Assembly (NCBI RefSeq): GCF_041346925.1
Contig: NZ_CP166840.1
Location: forward strand, 4,153,001-4,217,000
Source: Agaribacterium sp. ZY112
Lineage (GTDB): Bacteria; Pseudomonadota; Gammaproteobacteria; Pseudomonadales; Cellvibrionaceae
DNA length: 64,000 nt
Reading direction: 5' to 3'
In this document: positions 17,356-28,295 of the stretch, one piece after another
Layout: each line of letters opens with the position of its first letter
Numbering within the stretch: the stretch's first letter is position 1
Program-made: the position numbers and the translations under genes
Notes under the pieces: generated by a model
Database searches by the model: none
Told to the model about the DNA's origin: nothing
The model's input: only the letters and a program-made list of their open reading frames with translations

Positions 17356-18621
17356 TTAGAAAGCTTCTTGCTGACCAAGCATTTTACGTGTGACGAGCAC
17401 AACGCCTTTTTTACTTACACGGAAGCCACGAGCTTGATCGTGCTCGTGATCATAACCAATAACCGTATTCTCGGGAATTTTACAACCGGCATCAATAATA
17501 GCCTTACGGACTTTTGCCCCTCGGCCAATTTCTACTTCTGGCAGTACCACGCTTTCTTCGACTTCGGCATAAGAGTTCACACGAACATCAGAAAATAACA
17601 AAGACTTACGTACGGTTCCGCCACTAATAATACAACCACCACTAACCATAGAATCAACTGCTGAACCGCGACGTTCATCGTCATCAAAAACAAATTTCGC
17701 AGGTGGCAATTGTTTCTGAAAGGTCCAAATAGGCCAATCATGATTATAAAGGTTTAAAGCCGGACTCGGCTCCACTAACTCCATATTTGCTTGCCAGAAG
17801 CTATCCAAGGTACCGACATCACGCCAGTACGACTGTTCGCCCGTATCGTGATCACGGAAACGATAAGCGCAGACCTTTTGGTTGTCGATGATTTTAGGAA
17901 TGATATTTTTACCAAAATCATGTTCACTGTCGTCTTCAGACGCGTCTTCTCTTAGCTGATTAAATAAGAAGTCGGCATTAAAAATATAGTTACCCATCGA
18001 CGCTAAGGTGTGGCCGGGCTTATCGGCAAGCTCAGTTGGGTGAGCTGGCTTTTCATCAAAACGAACAATACGGTTATCACCATCGACCGTCATCACCCCA
18101 AATTCACCTGCAGCCTCCTCGATAGGAACTTCTATGCAGCTAACCGTTAGATCTGCGCCACTCTCTACATGAGCAGCCAACATCGAACCATAATCCATTT
18201 GATAAACATGATCACCACTTAAAACAATCACGTATTTAGGGCTTTGCTCCGCCAGAATATCCATATTTTGGTAAATAGCATCGGCAGTGCCTTGATACCA
18301 GTTTGGTGAATAGCGCTGCGATGCAGGAAGTATTTCAACATACTCCCCCAGTTCTTTCTTAAAGTGACTCCAACCCGCTTGAATATGTCGAATAAGGGAG
18401 TGCGCTTTATATTGAGTGAGGATGCCAACACGGCGAATACCTGAGTTCACGCAGTTTGATAATGGAAAGTCGATAATACGAAACTTCCCACCAAAGTGCA
18501 GAGCCGGCTTGGCACGCCAATCCGTCAACTCATGCAGACGACTGCCTCGCCCACCAGCGAGAATAACCGCAACAGTGTCACGCGTCAGACGACTTACATA
18601 GCGTGAATTAGGATCTAACAT
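17356..18621 (-). CDS. glgC: Glucose-1-phosphate adenylyltransferase
   Basis: 421 residues, the usual bacterial length. Motifs agree closely with E. coli GlgC: nucleotidyltransferase loop [64 protein letters not shown] and, near the C-terminus, the left-handed beta-helix region ([32 protein letters not shown]). It makes ADP-glucose from glucose-1-phosphate and ATP, the committed and normally allosterically controlled step of glycogen synthesis. It follows glgP by 18 bases and precedes glgA, its direct user. Confidence 0.95.
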   Translation of the reverse strand: MLDPNSRYVSRLTRDTVAVILAGGRGSRLHELTDWRAKPALHFGGKFRIIDFPLSNCVNSGIRRVGILTQYKAHSLIRHIQAGWSHFKKELGEYVEILPASQRYSPNWYQGTADAIYQNMDILAEQSPKYVIVLSGDHVYQMDYGSMLAAHVESGADLTVSCIEVPIEEAAGEFGVMTVDGDNRIVRFDEKPAHPTELADKPGHTLASMGNYIFNADFLFNQLREDASEDDSEHDFGKNIIPKIIDNQKVCAYRFRDHDTGEQSYWRDVGTLDSFWQANMELVEPSPALNLYNHDWPIWTFQKQLPPAKFVFDDDERRGSAVDSMVSGGCIISGGTVRKSLLFSDVRVNSYAEVEESVVLPEVEIGRGAKVRKAIIDAGCKIPENTVIGYDHEHDQARGFRVSKKGVVLVTRKMLGQQEAF

Positions 18622-18639
18622 AGTTCTACTCCATTGGTT

Positions 18640-21147
18640 TTATAGAAGCTTCCAGATATCTTGCGCGTACTCCCGAATCGTGCGATCACTGGAAAACTTT
18701 CCGCTAGTAGCGGTATTTAATATGCTGCTCTGGGTCCACAGCTCTTTATTTTTATAAGCCGATGCTGCTCGGTTTTGAGCATCGACATACGATCTAAAAT
18801 CAGCGGCAACCATCCACGGATCATGTGGATTAAGTACGGAGTCAATTAAGGGCTGAAATATACCCTCTTCGAACATACTAAAGTGCCCACATTGCAACAA
18901 GCCCATCACGCGAGCAAGATCAGGGTCTGACTCAACAATATGTTCAGGTTTGTGTGATATTCGATGCTGAACAATTTCATCTTCTTTTAAGCCAAACAAG
19001 AAGAAATGCTCTTCACCAACAGCATCAAGGATCTCAATATTCGCGCCATCGTAAGTACCAATGGTTAAAGCGCCATTCATCATAAACTTCATATTGCCCG
19101 TACCTGAAGCTTCCTTACCGGCGGTACTAATCTGCTCACTGAGATCAGCAGCAGGGCAAATGACTTCCATTGCACTGACATTGTAGTTGGGTAAAAAAGC
19201 CAAGCGCAGGCGCTCACTAACACGTTCATCACTGTTGATTACTTCTGCAACATTGTTAATTAACTTAATCAATAATTTAGCAAGAAAATAACCTGGAGCG
19301 GCTTTACCACCAATAAGCACACAGCGAGGTACAACCTGATCGGCCTCACCCCGGGTAATCTTATCGTACAGGTGTATAACGTGTAGAACGTTTAGTAACT
19401 GACGTTTGTATTCATGAATACGCTTAACCTGAACATCGAAAATAAAATTTGGGTCAAACTCAACGCCACATTTATCTTGAACCAATTGAGAGAGGCGCTG
19501 CTTATTATAATGCTTTACTGCAGCCCATTTTTTCTGAAAAGCGCTATCACTTACATAGCTTTTTAATTGCGACAATTGCTCTAATTCACAGATCCACTCA
19601 GTGCCAATTTTCTCATCAATTAAGGATTTTAAATCAGGATTACAATGAGCCAACCAGCGGCGCGGAGTCACTCCGTTAGTTTTATTATTAAACTTATTAG
19701 GCCACAAGGCGTAAAAATCTTTAAACAAACCACGAGTTAATAAATCAGAATGTAAAGCCGCAACACCATTAACCGAGAAACTACCAACAATACCTAGATA
19801 CGCCATACGCACATGTGGTTCATGGCCTTCTTCAATAATGGACATTCGTCGCTGACGCTCAACATCGCCAGGCCAGCAATGTGCAACTTCAACAAGAAAA
19901 CGCGCATTAATCTCATAAATGATATCAAGCAGACGAGGCAGTAACTCACCTAATAAACGCACAGACCAACGCTCTAACGCTTCTGGTAACAAGGTGTGAT
20001 TGGTATAAGCCATGGTACTTGTAGTGATCGACCAAGCCTTTTCCCAATTTAAACCCTGCTCATCGACTAATAAGCGCATAAGTTCAGCAACAGCCAAAGT
20101 AGGATGGGTATCGTTTAATTGAAAACAGTGAAACTCAGCAAAGCGGTCAAAATTAGGACCAAACTTTAAGGTCCAGTCTTGAATGACATCCTGCAAGCTA
20201 GCTGATGCTAAAAAGTACTGCTGCCTTAAACGTAACTCTTTGCCATTTTCACTGGCATCATTAGGGTAAAGCACCATGGTAATTTGCTCAGCAAGGTTTT
20301 TCTGAGCAACGGCATCAGCATAATCACCATCGTTAAAATCTTTTAAATTAAATTCATCTGTCGCAGATGCCTTCCATAAGCGTAGTGTATTCACCACACC
20401 ATTTTTATAACCAGGAATAGGCATATCAAAAGGCACGGCTAAGACATCATGCGTATCGACCCAGCGGACACACATGCGCCCAGCATCATTACTGTAATGC
20501 TCTGAACGACCATAGAATTTAACTTTACATGTTCGATCTGGCTGCTCGATCTCCCAGGGATTACCTGCCATCAACCAGTGGTCAGGGTTTTCTACTTGAC
20601 GTCCTTCTCGAATACTTTGGTGGAACATACCGTATTCATAGCGAATTCCATAACCGCGCACGGGTAATCCTAGATTGGCACAGCTATCCATAAAACAAGC
20701 CGCTAAACGGCCTAGACCACCATTACCGAGGCCAGCATCACGCTCTTCCTCTTCGAGTTCTTCATAATTCAGGCCCAGCTGTTTTAATGCCTCCGCAGTC
20801 GGCCCTTCTAAGCCCATATTTAAAATTGCATTATTCATGCTGCGCCCAAGTAAAAACTCAAGCGACAAATAAAAACCACGCTTGTTTTCATAAGAGCGTT
20901 CGGCTAAACGTGTTTTTTGCCAATTTTTCATTAACTGATCACGGACTGTAAGCTCTAAGGCCTTACCCCACTCATGCGCGGTACTGCGATCATCGAATCG
21001 GCCCAAACTGTAAAGCAGGTGACGCCGTATTCCATCAAGCACCTCACTATCTGCCCCACTAGCTATTTGAGCATCCACATTAACCTCTTTACTAGGTTTG
21101 CTCTCTTTTTCTCGACTTACTGCTTTCACTGTCATAGCTGTGCTCAC
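18640..21147 (-). CDS. glgP: Glycogen/maltodextrin phosphorylase
   Basis: 835 residues of GT35. The PLP-lysine motif EASGTGNMKFMMNGALTIGT is near residue 680, with GRLAACFMDS and GYGIRYEYGMF in the N-terminal domain and VFDVQ-type VKRIHEYKRQLLN near 560. The enzyme releases glucose-1-phosphate from the non-reducing ends of alpha-1,4-glucan using phosphate. The first 30 residues are extra and charged compared with E. coli GlgP. It sits 14 bases after glgX, so degradation and synthesis enzymes share a transcript and must be balanced by enzyme control. Confidence 0.95.
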   Translation of the reverse strand: MSTAMTVKAVSREKESKPSKEVNVDAQIASGADSEVLDGIRRHLLYSLGRFDDRSTAHEWGKALELTVRDQLMKNWQKTRLAERSYENKRGFYLSLEFLLGRSMNNAILNMGLEGPTAEALKQLGLNYEELEEEERDAGLGNGGLGRLAACFMDSCANLGLPVRGYGIRYEYGMFHQSIREGRQVENPDHWLMAGNPWEIEQPDRTCKVKFYGRSEHYSNDAGRMCVRWVDTHDVLAVPFDMPIPGYKNGVVNTLRLWKASATDEFNLKDFNDGDYADAVAQKNLAEQITMVLYPNDASENGKELRLRQQYFLASASLQDVIQDWTLKFGPNFDRFAEFHCFQLNDTHPTLAVAELMRLLVDEQGLNWEKAWSITTSTMAYTNHTLLPEALERWSVRLLGELLPRLLDIIYEINARFLVEVAHCWPGDVERQRRMSIIEEGHEPHVRMAYLGIVGSFSVNGVAALHSDLLTRGLFKDFYALWPNKFNNKTNGVTPRRWLAHCNPDLKSLIDEKIGTEWICELEQLSQLKSYVSDSAFQKKWAAVKHYNKQRLSQLVQDKCGVEFDPNFIFDVQVKRIHEYKRQLLNVLHVIHLYDKITRGEADQVVPRCVLIGGKAAPGYFLAKLLIKLINNVAEVINSDERVSERLRLAFLPNYNVSAMEVICPAADLSEQISTAGKEASGTGNMKFMMNGALTIGTYDGANIEILDAVGEEHFFLFGLKEDEIVQHRISHKPEHIVESDPDLARVMGLLQCGHFSMFEEGIFQPLIDSVLNPHDPWMVAADFRSYVDAQNRAASAYKNKELWTQSSILNTATSGKFSSDRTIREYAQDIWKLL

Positions 21148-21161
21148 TCCTAGAGTTCTCG

Positions 21162-23270
21162 CTAAACAAATACTGCCTTAAGTAATTGCACGGATCGTGC
21201 CGCCATAGGGCTAGCCTGCCCTACAGATAAATAATCTTGTTTTGCATCGCCATTTTCATTTTGGGTATCGAGCAAACACTGCCACTGCTCAACACCGTCA
21301 GCTTCGGGTAGCCTGAAATCTAGAGCCTCACTGTGAGCATTAAAAGCCAACAAAAGTATATTACGCTTACCATCAAGGCTGCTTTCTAGCATCCAGCCGA
21401 TTTGATTGTGGCCTTGGTGCCAATCGTCATGCGCCATCGCATTACCAAAGCAATTAACCCAATGCGAGCACTGACCTTCAACCGACATATCTTTAGGCTT
21501 ATGCAGATATTTTTCAGAGCGAAGTAACTGCAGCTCCGATCTCAAAGCGATACAACGCGCGGTAAATGCTTTTAATGTTTTGGCTTTATCATCGAGCTCT
21601 GGCCAAGCAAACCAATTTATTTCGTTATCTTGGCAGTAGGCGTTGTTATTACCACCTTGACTGCGGCCAAGCTCATCACCACCAAGTAGCATGGGTGTGC
21701 CTTGGCTAAACATAAGCGTTGCAATAAAGTTGCGCTGTTGACGCCGACGCACGCACTCAATTTGGGCGTCGTCACTTGGACCTTCAACACCGTAGTTATC
21801 ACTGAAGTTAGCGTGATGACCATCACGGTTATTTTCTTTATTTGCTAAATTATTACGCTCTCGATAGCTAACAAGATCACGCAAGGAAAAACCATCGTGA
21901 CTGCAAATAAAGTTCAAACTTGCGCGAGGGCCTCGTGCTGCGTACTCAAACAGATCTGAAGAACCATGTATGCGCTTAGCAAACTCGGGCAGAACTCCCG
22001 GTTCGTTAAGCCAAAAGCGCCGGCAAATATCGCGATATTTGTCATTCCACTCTGACCATTGTGAAGGGAAAGCGCCAAGCTGATAACCACCCGGACCGAT
22101 ATCCCAAGGCTCTGCTATAAACTTCGTATCTGAGAGCTGAGGATCTTGAGAAACCGCTTGGAAAAATGCCGCTGATTGACTAAAGCCACTTTCATTTCGC
22201 CCAAGAATACTTGCCAAATCAAAGCGAAAACCATCTACCCCCATTTCAATTGCCCAATACCTAAGGCTATCGAGCACCAATTGCATTACTCGAGGGTGCT
22301 CAACCCTTACCGTATTGCCGCAACCTGTATCGTTAACATAATAGCGTTCATTACCACTCTCTAAGCGATAATAACTGCGATTATCAATGCCTCTAAAGCT
22401 GAGCAAGGGCCCAAATTGATTCGATTCGGCAGTGTGGTTATAGACCACATCCATGATGACTTCGAGCCCAGCTTCGTGCAAAGCTTTAACCATAAGTTTA
22501 AATTCTTCACGCTTACCGCTACTTAGGTAGTCTCGGTGAACACAGAAAAAATTTAAGGTGTTATAACCCCAGTAATTACTCAAACCCTGCTGAACTAAAA
22601 ACTCTTCATCGATAAAACTGTGGACCGGCAACAACTCAACGGCGGTCACACCTAAAGATTTAAGATAATTAATACTTTCGGGGTGGGCTAAACCGGCAAA
22701 GCTTCCACGAATATTCGCAGGCACATCAAGGTTTAACTGGCTAAAGCCGCGAACATGGCATTCATAAATAACCGTATCAGACCACGGTATTTTAGGCTTG
22801 GCAGCTTCAATTGCAGCGATCTCGTCTACGCTACTTAACTCACAAACAATGCCTTTAGGCATCATCGCAGAGCTGTCACTGTCGCTGATACTTAAATCTT
22901 TTTGTGGGCTTTTACTATCGTAAGGAAAGAGGTTCTTATCCCAACAAAAATCCCTATCAAGCTCTTTAGCATAAGGATCAATTAGCAATTTATTGCGATT
23001 AAAACGCAGGCCTTGCTCAGGTAAATAAGGCCCATCTACTCGGTAGCCATATTTAACCCCCGCTTTTAGGCCTTGCACATAAACGTGCCAGCAGTGGTTT
23101 TCACCTTTACTAAGCTGAATACTTTGTATTTGCTGCTGACCAATATCATCAAACAAACAAAGCTCTACACCCTTAGCGTGCTCACTGAATAAAGAAAAGT
23201 TAACCCCCTCTTCATCCGGCGTGGCCCCCAAGGGCCATGCTTTACCCGGTAGGCAGCCATAATCACTCAT
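21162..23270 (-). CDS. glgX: Glycogen debranching enzyme (GH13, isoamylase type)
   Basis: 702 residues. An N-terminal CBM48-like beta domain (residues 8-110, PLGATPDEEGVNFSLFSEHA) precedes a GH13 barrel with YECHVRGFS, VIMDVVYNHTAE, DGFRFDLASILGR (nucleophile Asp), FIAEPWDIGPGGYQ (acid/base Glu) and FICSHDGFSLRDL. GlgX hydrolyses alpha-1,6 branches of limit dextrin left by GlgP and releases maltotetraose-like pieces for MalQ. Its ATG overlaps the glgB stop by one base (TAATG), indicating coupled translation. Confidence 0.94.
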   Translation of the reverse strand: MSDYGCLPGKAWPLGATPDEEGVNFSLFSEHAKGVELCLFDDIGQQQIQSIQLSKGENHCWHVYVQGLKAGVKYGYRVDGPYLPEQGLRFNRNKLLIDPYAKELDRDFCWDKNLFPYDSKSPQKDLSISDSDSSAMMPKGIVCELSSVDEIAAIEAAKPKIPWSDTVIYECHVRGFSQLNLDVPANIRGSFAGLAHPESINYLKSLGVTAVELLPVHSFIDEEFLVQQGLSNYWGYNTLNFFCVHRDYLSSGKREEFKLMVKALHEAGLEVIMDVVYNHTAESNQFGPLLSFRGIDNRSYYRLESGNERYYVNDTGCGNTVRVEHPRVMQLVLDSLRYWAIEMGVDGFRFDLASILGRNESGFSQSAAFFQAVSQDPQLSDTKFIAEPWDIGPGGYQLGAFPSQWSEWNDKYRDICRRFWLNEPGVLPEFAKRIHGSSDLFEYAARGPRASLNFICSHDGFSLRDLVSYRERNNLANKENNRDGHHANFSDNYGVEGPSDDAQIECVRRRQQRNFIATLMFSQGTPMLLGGDELGRSQGGNNNAYCQDNEINWFAWPELDDKAKTLKAFTARCIALRSELQLLRSEKYLHKPKDMSVEGQCSHWVNCFGNAMAHDDWHQGHNQIGWMLESSLDGKRNILLLAFNAHSEALDFRLPEADGVEQWQCLLDTQNENGDAKQDYLSVGQASPMAARSVQLLKAVFV

Positions 23271-25471
23271 TAGTCAGCCTCGTACTCAAATATAACCGTA
23301 GCCAGAGGAGGAACAGTGACAACAATACTTCTCTCGCGCCCCTGCCAGCTTTGCTCAATACTTTCTACCACACCAGCATTGCCCATATTAGAGCCACCGT
23401 AAATATCGGCATCGGTATTTAATTTTTCACGATAATTACCCGCAAGATCCACACCCACACGATAATCTTCACGTGGCACGGGCGTCATATTGGTAATTAC
23501 CACTTGCGAACCATTGCCTTTGATTGATTTTCTTAAAAAGGCAAACACACTGTTGTGCCTATCATCAGCTTCAACCCACTCAAAACCTTCTGGCTCACAG
23601 TCGTTGTCATAAAGAGCTGGTGAAGCGACATATAAGTGGTTTAAATCACGAATTAAATTCTGAACACCTTGATGCTCTTTTAAATCAAGTTGATGCCAAC
23701 ACAAGCTGCCGTCATGATCCCACTCTGGGCCCTGACCAAACTCACAGCCCATAAACATGAGTTTTTTTCCTGGATGCGTCCACATAAAAGCGTAATAGGC
23801 ACGTAAATTAGCGAACTTCTGCCAACCGTCACCGGGCATCCTATCTAAAATAGAACCCTTACCGTGCACAACCTCATCATGACTTAGAGGTAATACAAAA
23901 TTTTCACTAAAAGCATAAAGTAAAGAGAAGGTCATGTTGTGATGATGGAATTTACGGTGAATAGGTTCCTTGCTCATGTACTCAAGGCTGTCATTCATCC
24001 AGCCCATATTCCATTTAAAACCAAAGCCTAAACCACCGGCATAAATAGGTTTACTCACACCCGGCCACGCCGTACTTTCTTCAGCAACCATCATGGTATC
24101 GGGGAAATTCTTATACACGCGCTCATTAGTGTTTTTTAAGAAATCAATCGCTTCTAAATTCTCTCTACCGCCAAAACGATTAGCAACCCACTCACCATCT
24201 TCTCGACTGTAATCGAGATAGAGCATCGACGCGACTGCATCCACCCGCAGGCCATCAATATGGTATTTATCAAGCCAGAATAAAGCGTTGCTCATTAAGA
24301 AACCTGAGACTTCACTGCGACCGTAATTATAAATATAGGTATTCCAATCAGGATGAAACCCCTGACGATGATCTGCGTGCTCATACAAAGGCGTACCATC
24401 AAAACGACCAAGGCCATGAGCGTCCGTTGGGAAGTGGCCTGGCACCCAATCAATCAACACAGCCAATTCACTTTGATGGCACTGATCTACAAAATACTTA
24501 AAGTCATCGATACTTCCGTAACGACTGGTTGCAGCAAACAAACCAACGGGTTGATAGCCCCAGCTTCCATCAAACGGGTATTCACTAACAGGCATTAACT
24601 GGATGTGGGTAAAACCCATGGCTTTGACATAAGGAATAAGTTGAGCGGCTAATTCACGATAACTAAGATAACGATTACCTTCTTCTGGCACACGCTTCCA
24701 TGAGCCTAGGTGTACTTCATATACCGAAATAGCACTGTCTATTTTAGTGCGCCAACCTCGCTGATCTTGCCACTGTGCATCACCCCATTCGTAGGCATTC
24801 TGATCGACTACAACGGAAGCTTGCTGAGGAGGCTGCTCGGCAGCGAAGCCGTAAGGGTCAGCCTTATGAGGAAGTAAATTACCGTGACTGTCTTTTAATT
24901 CAAACTTGTACTTTTCCCCTTCAGTAATTTCGGGAATAAAGATTTCCCAAATACCAGAAGGCACTAATTTACGCATCACGTGGCGGCGACCATCCCACAT
25001 ATTAAAATCGCCTACAACAGAGACTCGCGATGCATTTGGAGCCCAGACAGCAAATCGACATCCATCAACACCATCAACAGTCATTAAATGCGCGCCTAAA
25101 AACTCATAGGCTTTTTCATTATTACCTTCAGCAAATAGATAGGTGTCTTGCTCATCAATAAGAGAAGCAAAGCGATAACAGTCTTCTATTAATTGCTCAC
25201 CCCAGTCACCATAAATCTTCAACAAATATTTATCAGGGTTTTTACCGGGTAGAACACCTTCGTACAAACCGTTTGCATGTAGGCACTCCATAGGCGCTAG
25301 CATTTCTAGGCCATCGTAGGTCCAGAGTTCTATGTTTTTAATACCCGGAACGTAAGCGCGAACACAATAACCGCCGTCCTCTAGCTCATGCATTCCTAAA
25401 ACAGAAAAAACGTCGTTACTGCGTGAATCAATTACTGATTGAATCACTTCATTACTAAGCTGTGCTGCCAT
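23270..25471 (-). CDS. glgB: 1,4-alpha-glucan branching enzyme
   Basis: 733 residues with the long GlgB layout: an N1 domain (1-110), a CBM48 domain (CRFAVWAPNASRVSVVGDFN near 140), the GH13_9 barrel and a C-terminal beta domain. Catalytic motifs: HIDGLRVDAVASMLYLDYSR (nucleophile), MVAEESTAWPGV (Glu) and LPLSHDEVVHGKGS (transition-state Asp). It makes alpha-1,6 branch points in glycogen. It begins 15 bases after malQ. Confidence 0.96.
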   Translation of the reverse strand: MAAQLSNEVIQSVIDSRSNDVFSVLGMHELEDGGYCVRAYVPGIKNIELWTYDGLEMLAPMECLHANGLYEGVLPGKNPDKYLLKIYGDWGEQLIEDCYRFASLIDEQDTYLFAEGNNEKAYEFLGAHLMTVDGVDGCRFAVWAPNASRVSVVGDFNMWDGRRHVMRKLVPSGIWEIFIPEITEGEKYKFELKDSHGNLLPHKADPYGFAAEQPPQQASVVVDQNAYEWGDAQWQDQRGWRTKIDSAISVYEVHLGSWKRVPEEGNRYLSYRELAAQLIPYVKAMGFTHIQLMPVSEYPFDGSWGYQPVGLFAATSRYGSIDDFKYFVDQCHQSELAVLIDWVPGHFPTDAHGLGRFDGTPLYEHADHRQGFHPDWNTYIYNYGRSEVSGFLMSNALFWLDKYHIDGLRVDAVASMLYLDYSREDGEWVANRFGGRENLEAIDFLKNTNERVYKNFPDTMMVAEESTAWPGVSKPIYAGGLGFGFKWNMGWMNDSLEYMSKEPIHRKFHHHNMTFSLLYAFSENFVLPLSHDEVVHGKGSILDRMPGDGWQKFANLRAYYAFMWTHPGKKLMFMGCEFGQGPEWDHDGSLCWHQLDLKEHQGVQNLIRDLNHLYVASPALYDNDCEPEGFEWVEADDRHNSVFAFLRKSIKGNGSQVVITNMTPVPREDYRVGVDLAGNYREKLNTDADIYGGSNMGNAGVVESIEQSWQGRERSIVVTVPPLATVIFEYEAD

Positions 25472-25486
25472 GAATCTTGTGCCCTT

Positions 25487-27604
25487 TTACAAACTATTCC
25501 GTTTCTCGCTAATTTCAGCGAATAATTTTTGTAAACGTTCAGTCGCAAAAACATCTTCTAAATCGACTAGTAGTTTACGACTCCAATTATCGTGCTCAAG
25601 GTAGGTACCAGGCACATTAACGGGAGCATCCATCATCATCAGGTCTTCAAGCTGAAGCATAAAAAACTGTGAAGCAGCCTGACTAGCGAACAACAATAAG
25701 GCATCAACTAAAGTCTCATCCGCCTGTCTATTGATATCTTCAAGTTGCCAGCCTTCGGGTAAATACGCGTCGCCCTCTAGCAATTCCAATAGGTGCTTAC
25801 GCTCTGCTTGACGCAAGCTTTGTGCCGCCTCAAGTGTGTTGTTATCCCCAAGCAAATTGAGGCTGTCACGCAAAATCAAATCACTTCCATTCCACCAGCT
25901 GACAATGGTTGGCACATCATGGTTATTAAGCATGGCTAAGGCATGCCTAGTGTAATCACGTGGATGTTTAAATTGCGTGTCACTGTATTTCTCAAAATAA
26001 AAAACTTTATTGCTATAAAGACCACAGCGCTGCATCTCGCGGCTAAATTCCTCTGGCACAATGCCTAAATCTTCAGCAATAACGACACATTTATGCAAAT
26101 AACTTTCTAAGCACAATAAACCTAGAAGCTCCCGGAATGGGTAATAAACATAGGCACCCTTATCGGCTGTAGCACCTGGAGGACACCACCAGAGTCGATA
26201 TAAACTCATCGCATGATCTATGCGTAAGGCACCACAATGAGTCATATTACTGCGCAACAAATTAATAAAATGGGCAAATCCAGTATGGCGTAATTCAGCG
26301 GGGTCCATTGGCGGCAAGCCCCAATTTTGACCAGAAAGAGCAAGTGGGTCGGGCGGTGCCCCAACGGACGCATCGTGGCAAAACAAACGCCCACTAGTCT
26401 GAACTTCCGCTCCACCTCCGTTAGCTCCCACGGCTAGGTCCCTGACTAGACCAAGCTTCATCCCTTGTTTATTGGCCACTTGCTGGCATAACTCAAATTG
26501 AGTATCGGCATGCCATTGAATGTAGGTATAAAAAGCAAATAGCATTAATTCGCTAGGGCGCTCTGTATCGCCTAGCCAGCTTAGTAAAGACGAGCGCTCG
26601 CCACTACGACGCTCCTGCTCTTCAGGAGCCCAATTATTAGCAAGCTGATAATTTACAAAATCAAATAAACTTTCATCTGCCTCTTGTACATAATCAACGA
26701 GGCCGGTCAAATCACCCGAGCTTAGAGAAGCATTAAAACACTGCCACAATGCACTGTATTTCAAAGCACGCTGCGCTTCAAAATCAACAACTGCGGCATC
26801 ACGCAAGAGACTGATGTCAGCCTGATCGACAAAGCTCTCGTTAAAACCATCAACAGCTGTTACATCAATATAGAGGGCATTTAAAAAACGACGATCTGAA
26901 GGATTGTAGGGGCTGTAATCGTGTTTGAGATTCACTTGCAGTGCATGGAAAGGGTTGAGACCAATAACGTCAACACCGGCTTTAGCCGAGTGCTCAATCA
27001 ACTGTAATAAATCGCTGAAGTCGCCAATGCCCCAATTGGTTTTAGAGCGCAGGGTATAAAGCTGCAATAATAAACCCCAAGGGTTCGCGCCTTCATTTTT
27101 CGACCATTCAGGTAACCACGCTGTCGCCGGTACTGCAGCTATAGTACAAGTCGTTTTTTTCGAGTTAGACTTAAGACTAAGTTGATAATAATCTGGTTCT
27201 AATTGACCTAGAGCTAAACGCCGGCGACTGTAGCGCTTGCCGCCGTGTAAATAATCGCCGACCTCTTCTAATTGCTCTGGAATAAAGACAGATGCGGAGA
27301 CTGATGCACCTTTGCGATCAAGGCTCCAAGTGATTTCTTGAGAGAGCTCTTCCGGTTGGAAGTTTAAATCTGCAAAGGCACTTTGTGCATCGACCACCTC
27401 AAGCTTTGGTAGCCAACTTAGCCAAGGCTTAATGTCTAACTCATAGGCTTCTTGAGCAATCGCTTCTGGGTTATTGGTTTCTACCCCCATAGCAGCGAGT
27501 AACTGCAAACGATTTTCTAGCGGGACTTGAGTCAGCTCTCCGCGATAATTATAGAAATCAGCCGCAACGCCACGCCAATACAACAACCTATCCAAATCAC
27601 TCAT
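25487..27604 (-). CDS. malQ: 4-alpha-glucanotransferase (amylomaltase)
   Basis: 705 residues of GH77, the longer E. coli-like form with an N-terminal extension of about 150 residues. Motifs: NPWGLLLQLYTLRSKTNWGIGDF near 178, NPFHALQ, LRIDHAMSLYRLWWCP (nucleophile Asp), VVIAEDLGIVPEEF (acid/base Glu) and NNHDVPTIVSWWNG (Asp). It moves maltosyl or longer units between short glucans, recycling products of GlgX and GlgP. It is the first gene of the six-gene glycogen cluster; 222 bases separate it from rplQ, in which I found no convincing promoter. Confidence 0.94.
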   Translation of the reverse strand: MSDLDRLLYWRGVAADFYNYRGELTQVPLENRLQLLAAMGVETNNPEAIAQEAYELDIKPWLSWLPKLEVVDAQSAFADLNFQPEELSQEITWSLDRKGASVSASVFIPEQLEEVGDYLHGGKRYSRRRLALGQLEPDYYQLSLKSNSKKTTCTIAAVPATAWLPEWSKNEGANPWGLLLQLYTLRSKTNWGIGDFSDLLQLIEHSAKAGVDVIGLNPFHALQVNLKHDYSPYNPSDRRFLNALYIDVTAVDGFNESFVDQADISLLRDAAVVDFEAQRALKYSALWQCFNASLSSGDLTGLVDYVQEADESLFDFVNYQLANNWAPEEQERRSGERSSLLSWLGDTERPSELMLFAFYTYIQWHADTQFELCQQVANKQGMKLGLVRDLAVGANGGGAEVQTSGRLFCHDASVGAPPDPLALSGQNWGLPPMDPAELRHTGFAHFINLLRSNMTHCGALRIDHAMSLYRLWWCPPGATADKGAYVYYPFRELLGLLCLESYLHKCVVIAEDLGIVPEEFSREMQRCGLYSNKVFYFEKYSDTQFKHPRDYTRHALAMLNNHDVPTIVSWWNGSDLILRDSLNLLGDNNTLEAAQSLRQAERKHLLELLEGDAYLPEGWQLEDINRQADETLVDALLLFASQAASQFFMLQLEDLMMMDAPVNVPGTYLEHDNWSRKLLVDLEDVFATERLQKLFAEISEKRNSL

Positions 27605-27777
27605 TTAAGCGGCCTAAGCCCCCTTTGCTTAAAGTTAACTTCCTTGGTCAGTGCGACTATGCATACGCTACTCGTACTGACAGCTATAGCTCAACCATAT
27701 TAGCAGGATTCGCCTAGGTTGCGAGCGCCAAAATAGACCAGCCTACGACAGCTTGATACTGCTCAGTTTCTTTAGGC

Positions 27778-27808
27778 AAAAAAAAACCGAGCCAAAGCTC
27801 GGTTTTTT
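27778..27808 (-). terminator. Terminator of the alpha operon after rplQ
   Basis: AACCGAGC (27785-27792) and GCTCGGTT (27797-27804) form an 8-bp stem with a CAAA loop. On the minus strand a long T run follows (A-tract 27778-27786 on the plus strand). It lies about 20 bases past the rplQ stop. The T run on the other strand (27803-27808) could also make it work for plus-strand transcription. Confidence 0.9.
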
Positions 27809-27826
27809 CGCAGAAGCATTCAGAAA

Positions 27827-28225
27827 TTAATCTTCAGCTTCAACCACTTCTTCATCCGCAATAGGAGCAGGGCGATCAACTAGCTCAACATAGGCCATAG
27901 GAGCCTTGTCGCCAGTACGATAGCCGCACTTCATGATACGCAAGTAACCACCAGGACGACCTTCATAACGAGGGCCGATTTCGCTGAATAGTTTACCAAC
28001 GGTCGCTTTATTGCGAGTGCGATCGAAAGCCAAACGGCGGTTGGCGACACTGTCTACCTTAGACAATGTAATCAACGGCTCGGCAAAACGACGCAGTTCC
28101 TTTGCCTTAGGCAAAGTAGTTTTGATGATTTCGTGCTCAACAAGAGACGCTACCATGTTTTTAAACATGGCCTTGCGGTGAGAGCTGTTTCTGTTGAGTT
28201 GACGGCCACTGTGACGATGACGCAT
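27827..28225 (-). CDS. rplQ: 50S ribosomal protein L17
   Basis: 132 residues beginning [20 protein letters not shown], the L17 signature, with a slightly acidic tail. It binds 23S rRNA near the exit tunnel. Last gene of the alpha operon, 70 bases after rpoA and just before a strong terminator. Confidence 0.97.
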   Translation of the reverse strand: MRHRHSGRQLNRNSSHRKAMFKNMVASLVEHEIIKTTLPKAKELRRFAEPLITLSKVDSVANRRLAFDRTRNKATVGKLFSEIGPRYEGRPGGYLRIMKCGYRTGDKAPMAYVELVDRPAPIADEEVVEAED

Positions 28226-28295
28226 AGCTACAACCTTTACACTTATTTAACGCGCAAGCGCGAATTCAATTCTTTAACTAACTACCCGAAGGTAA

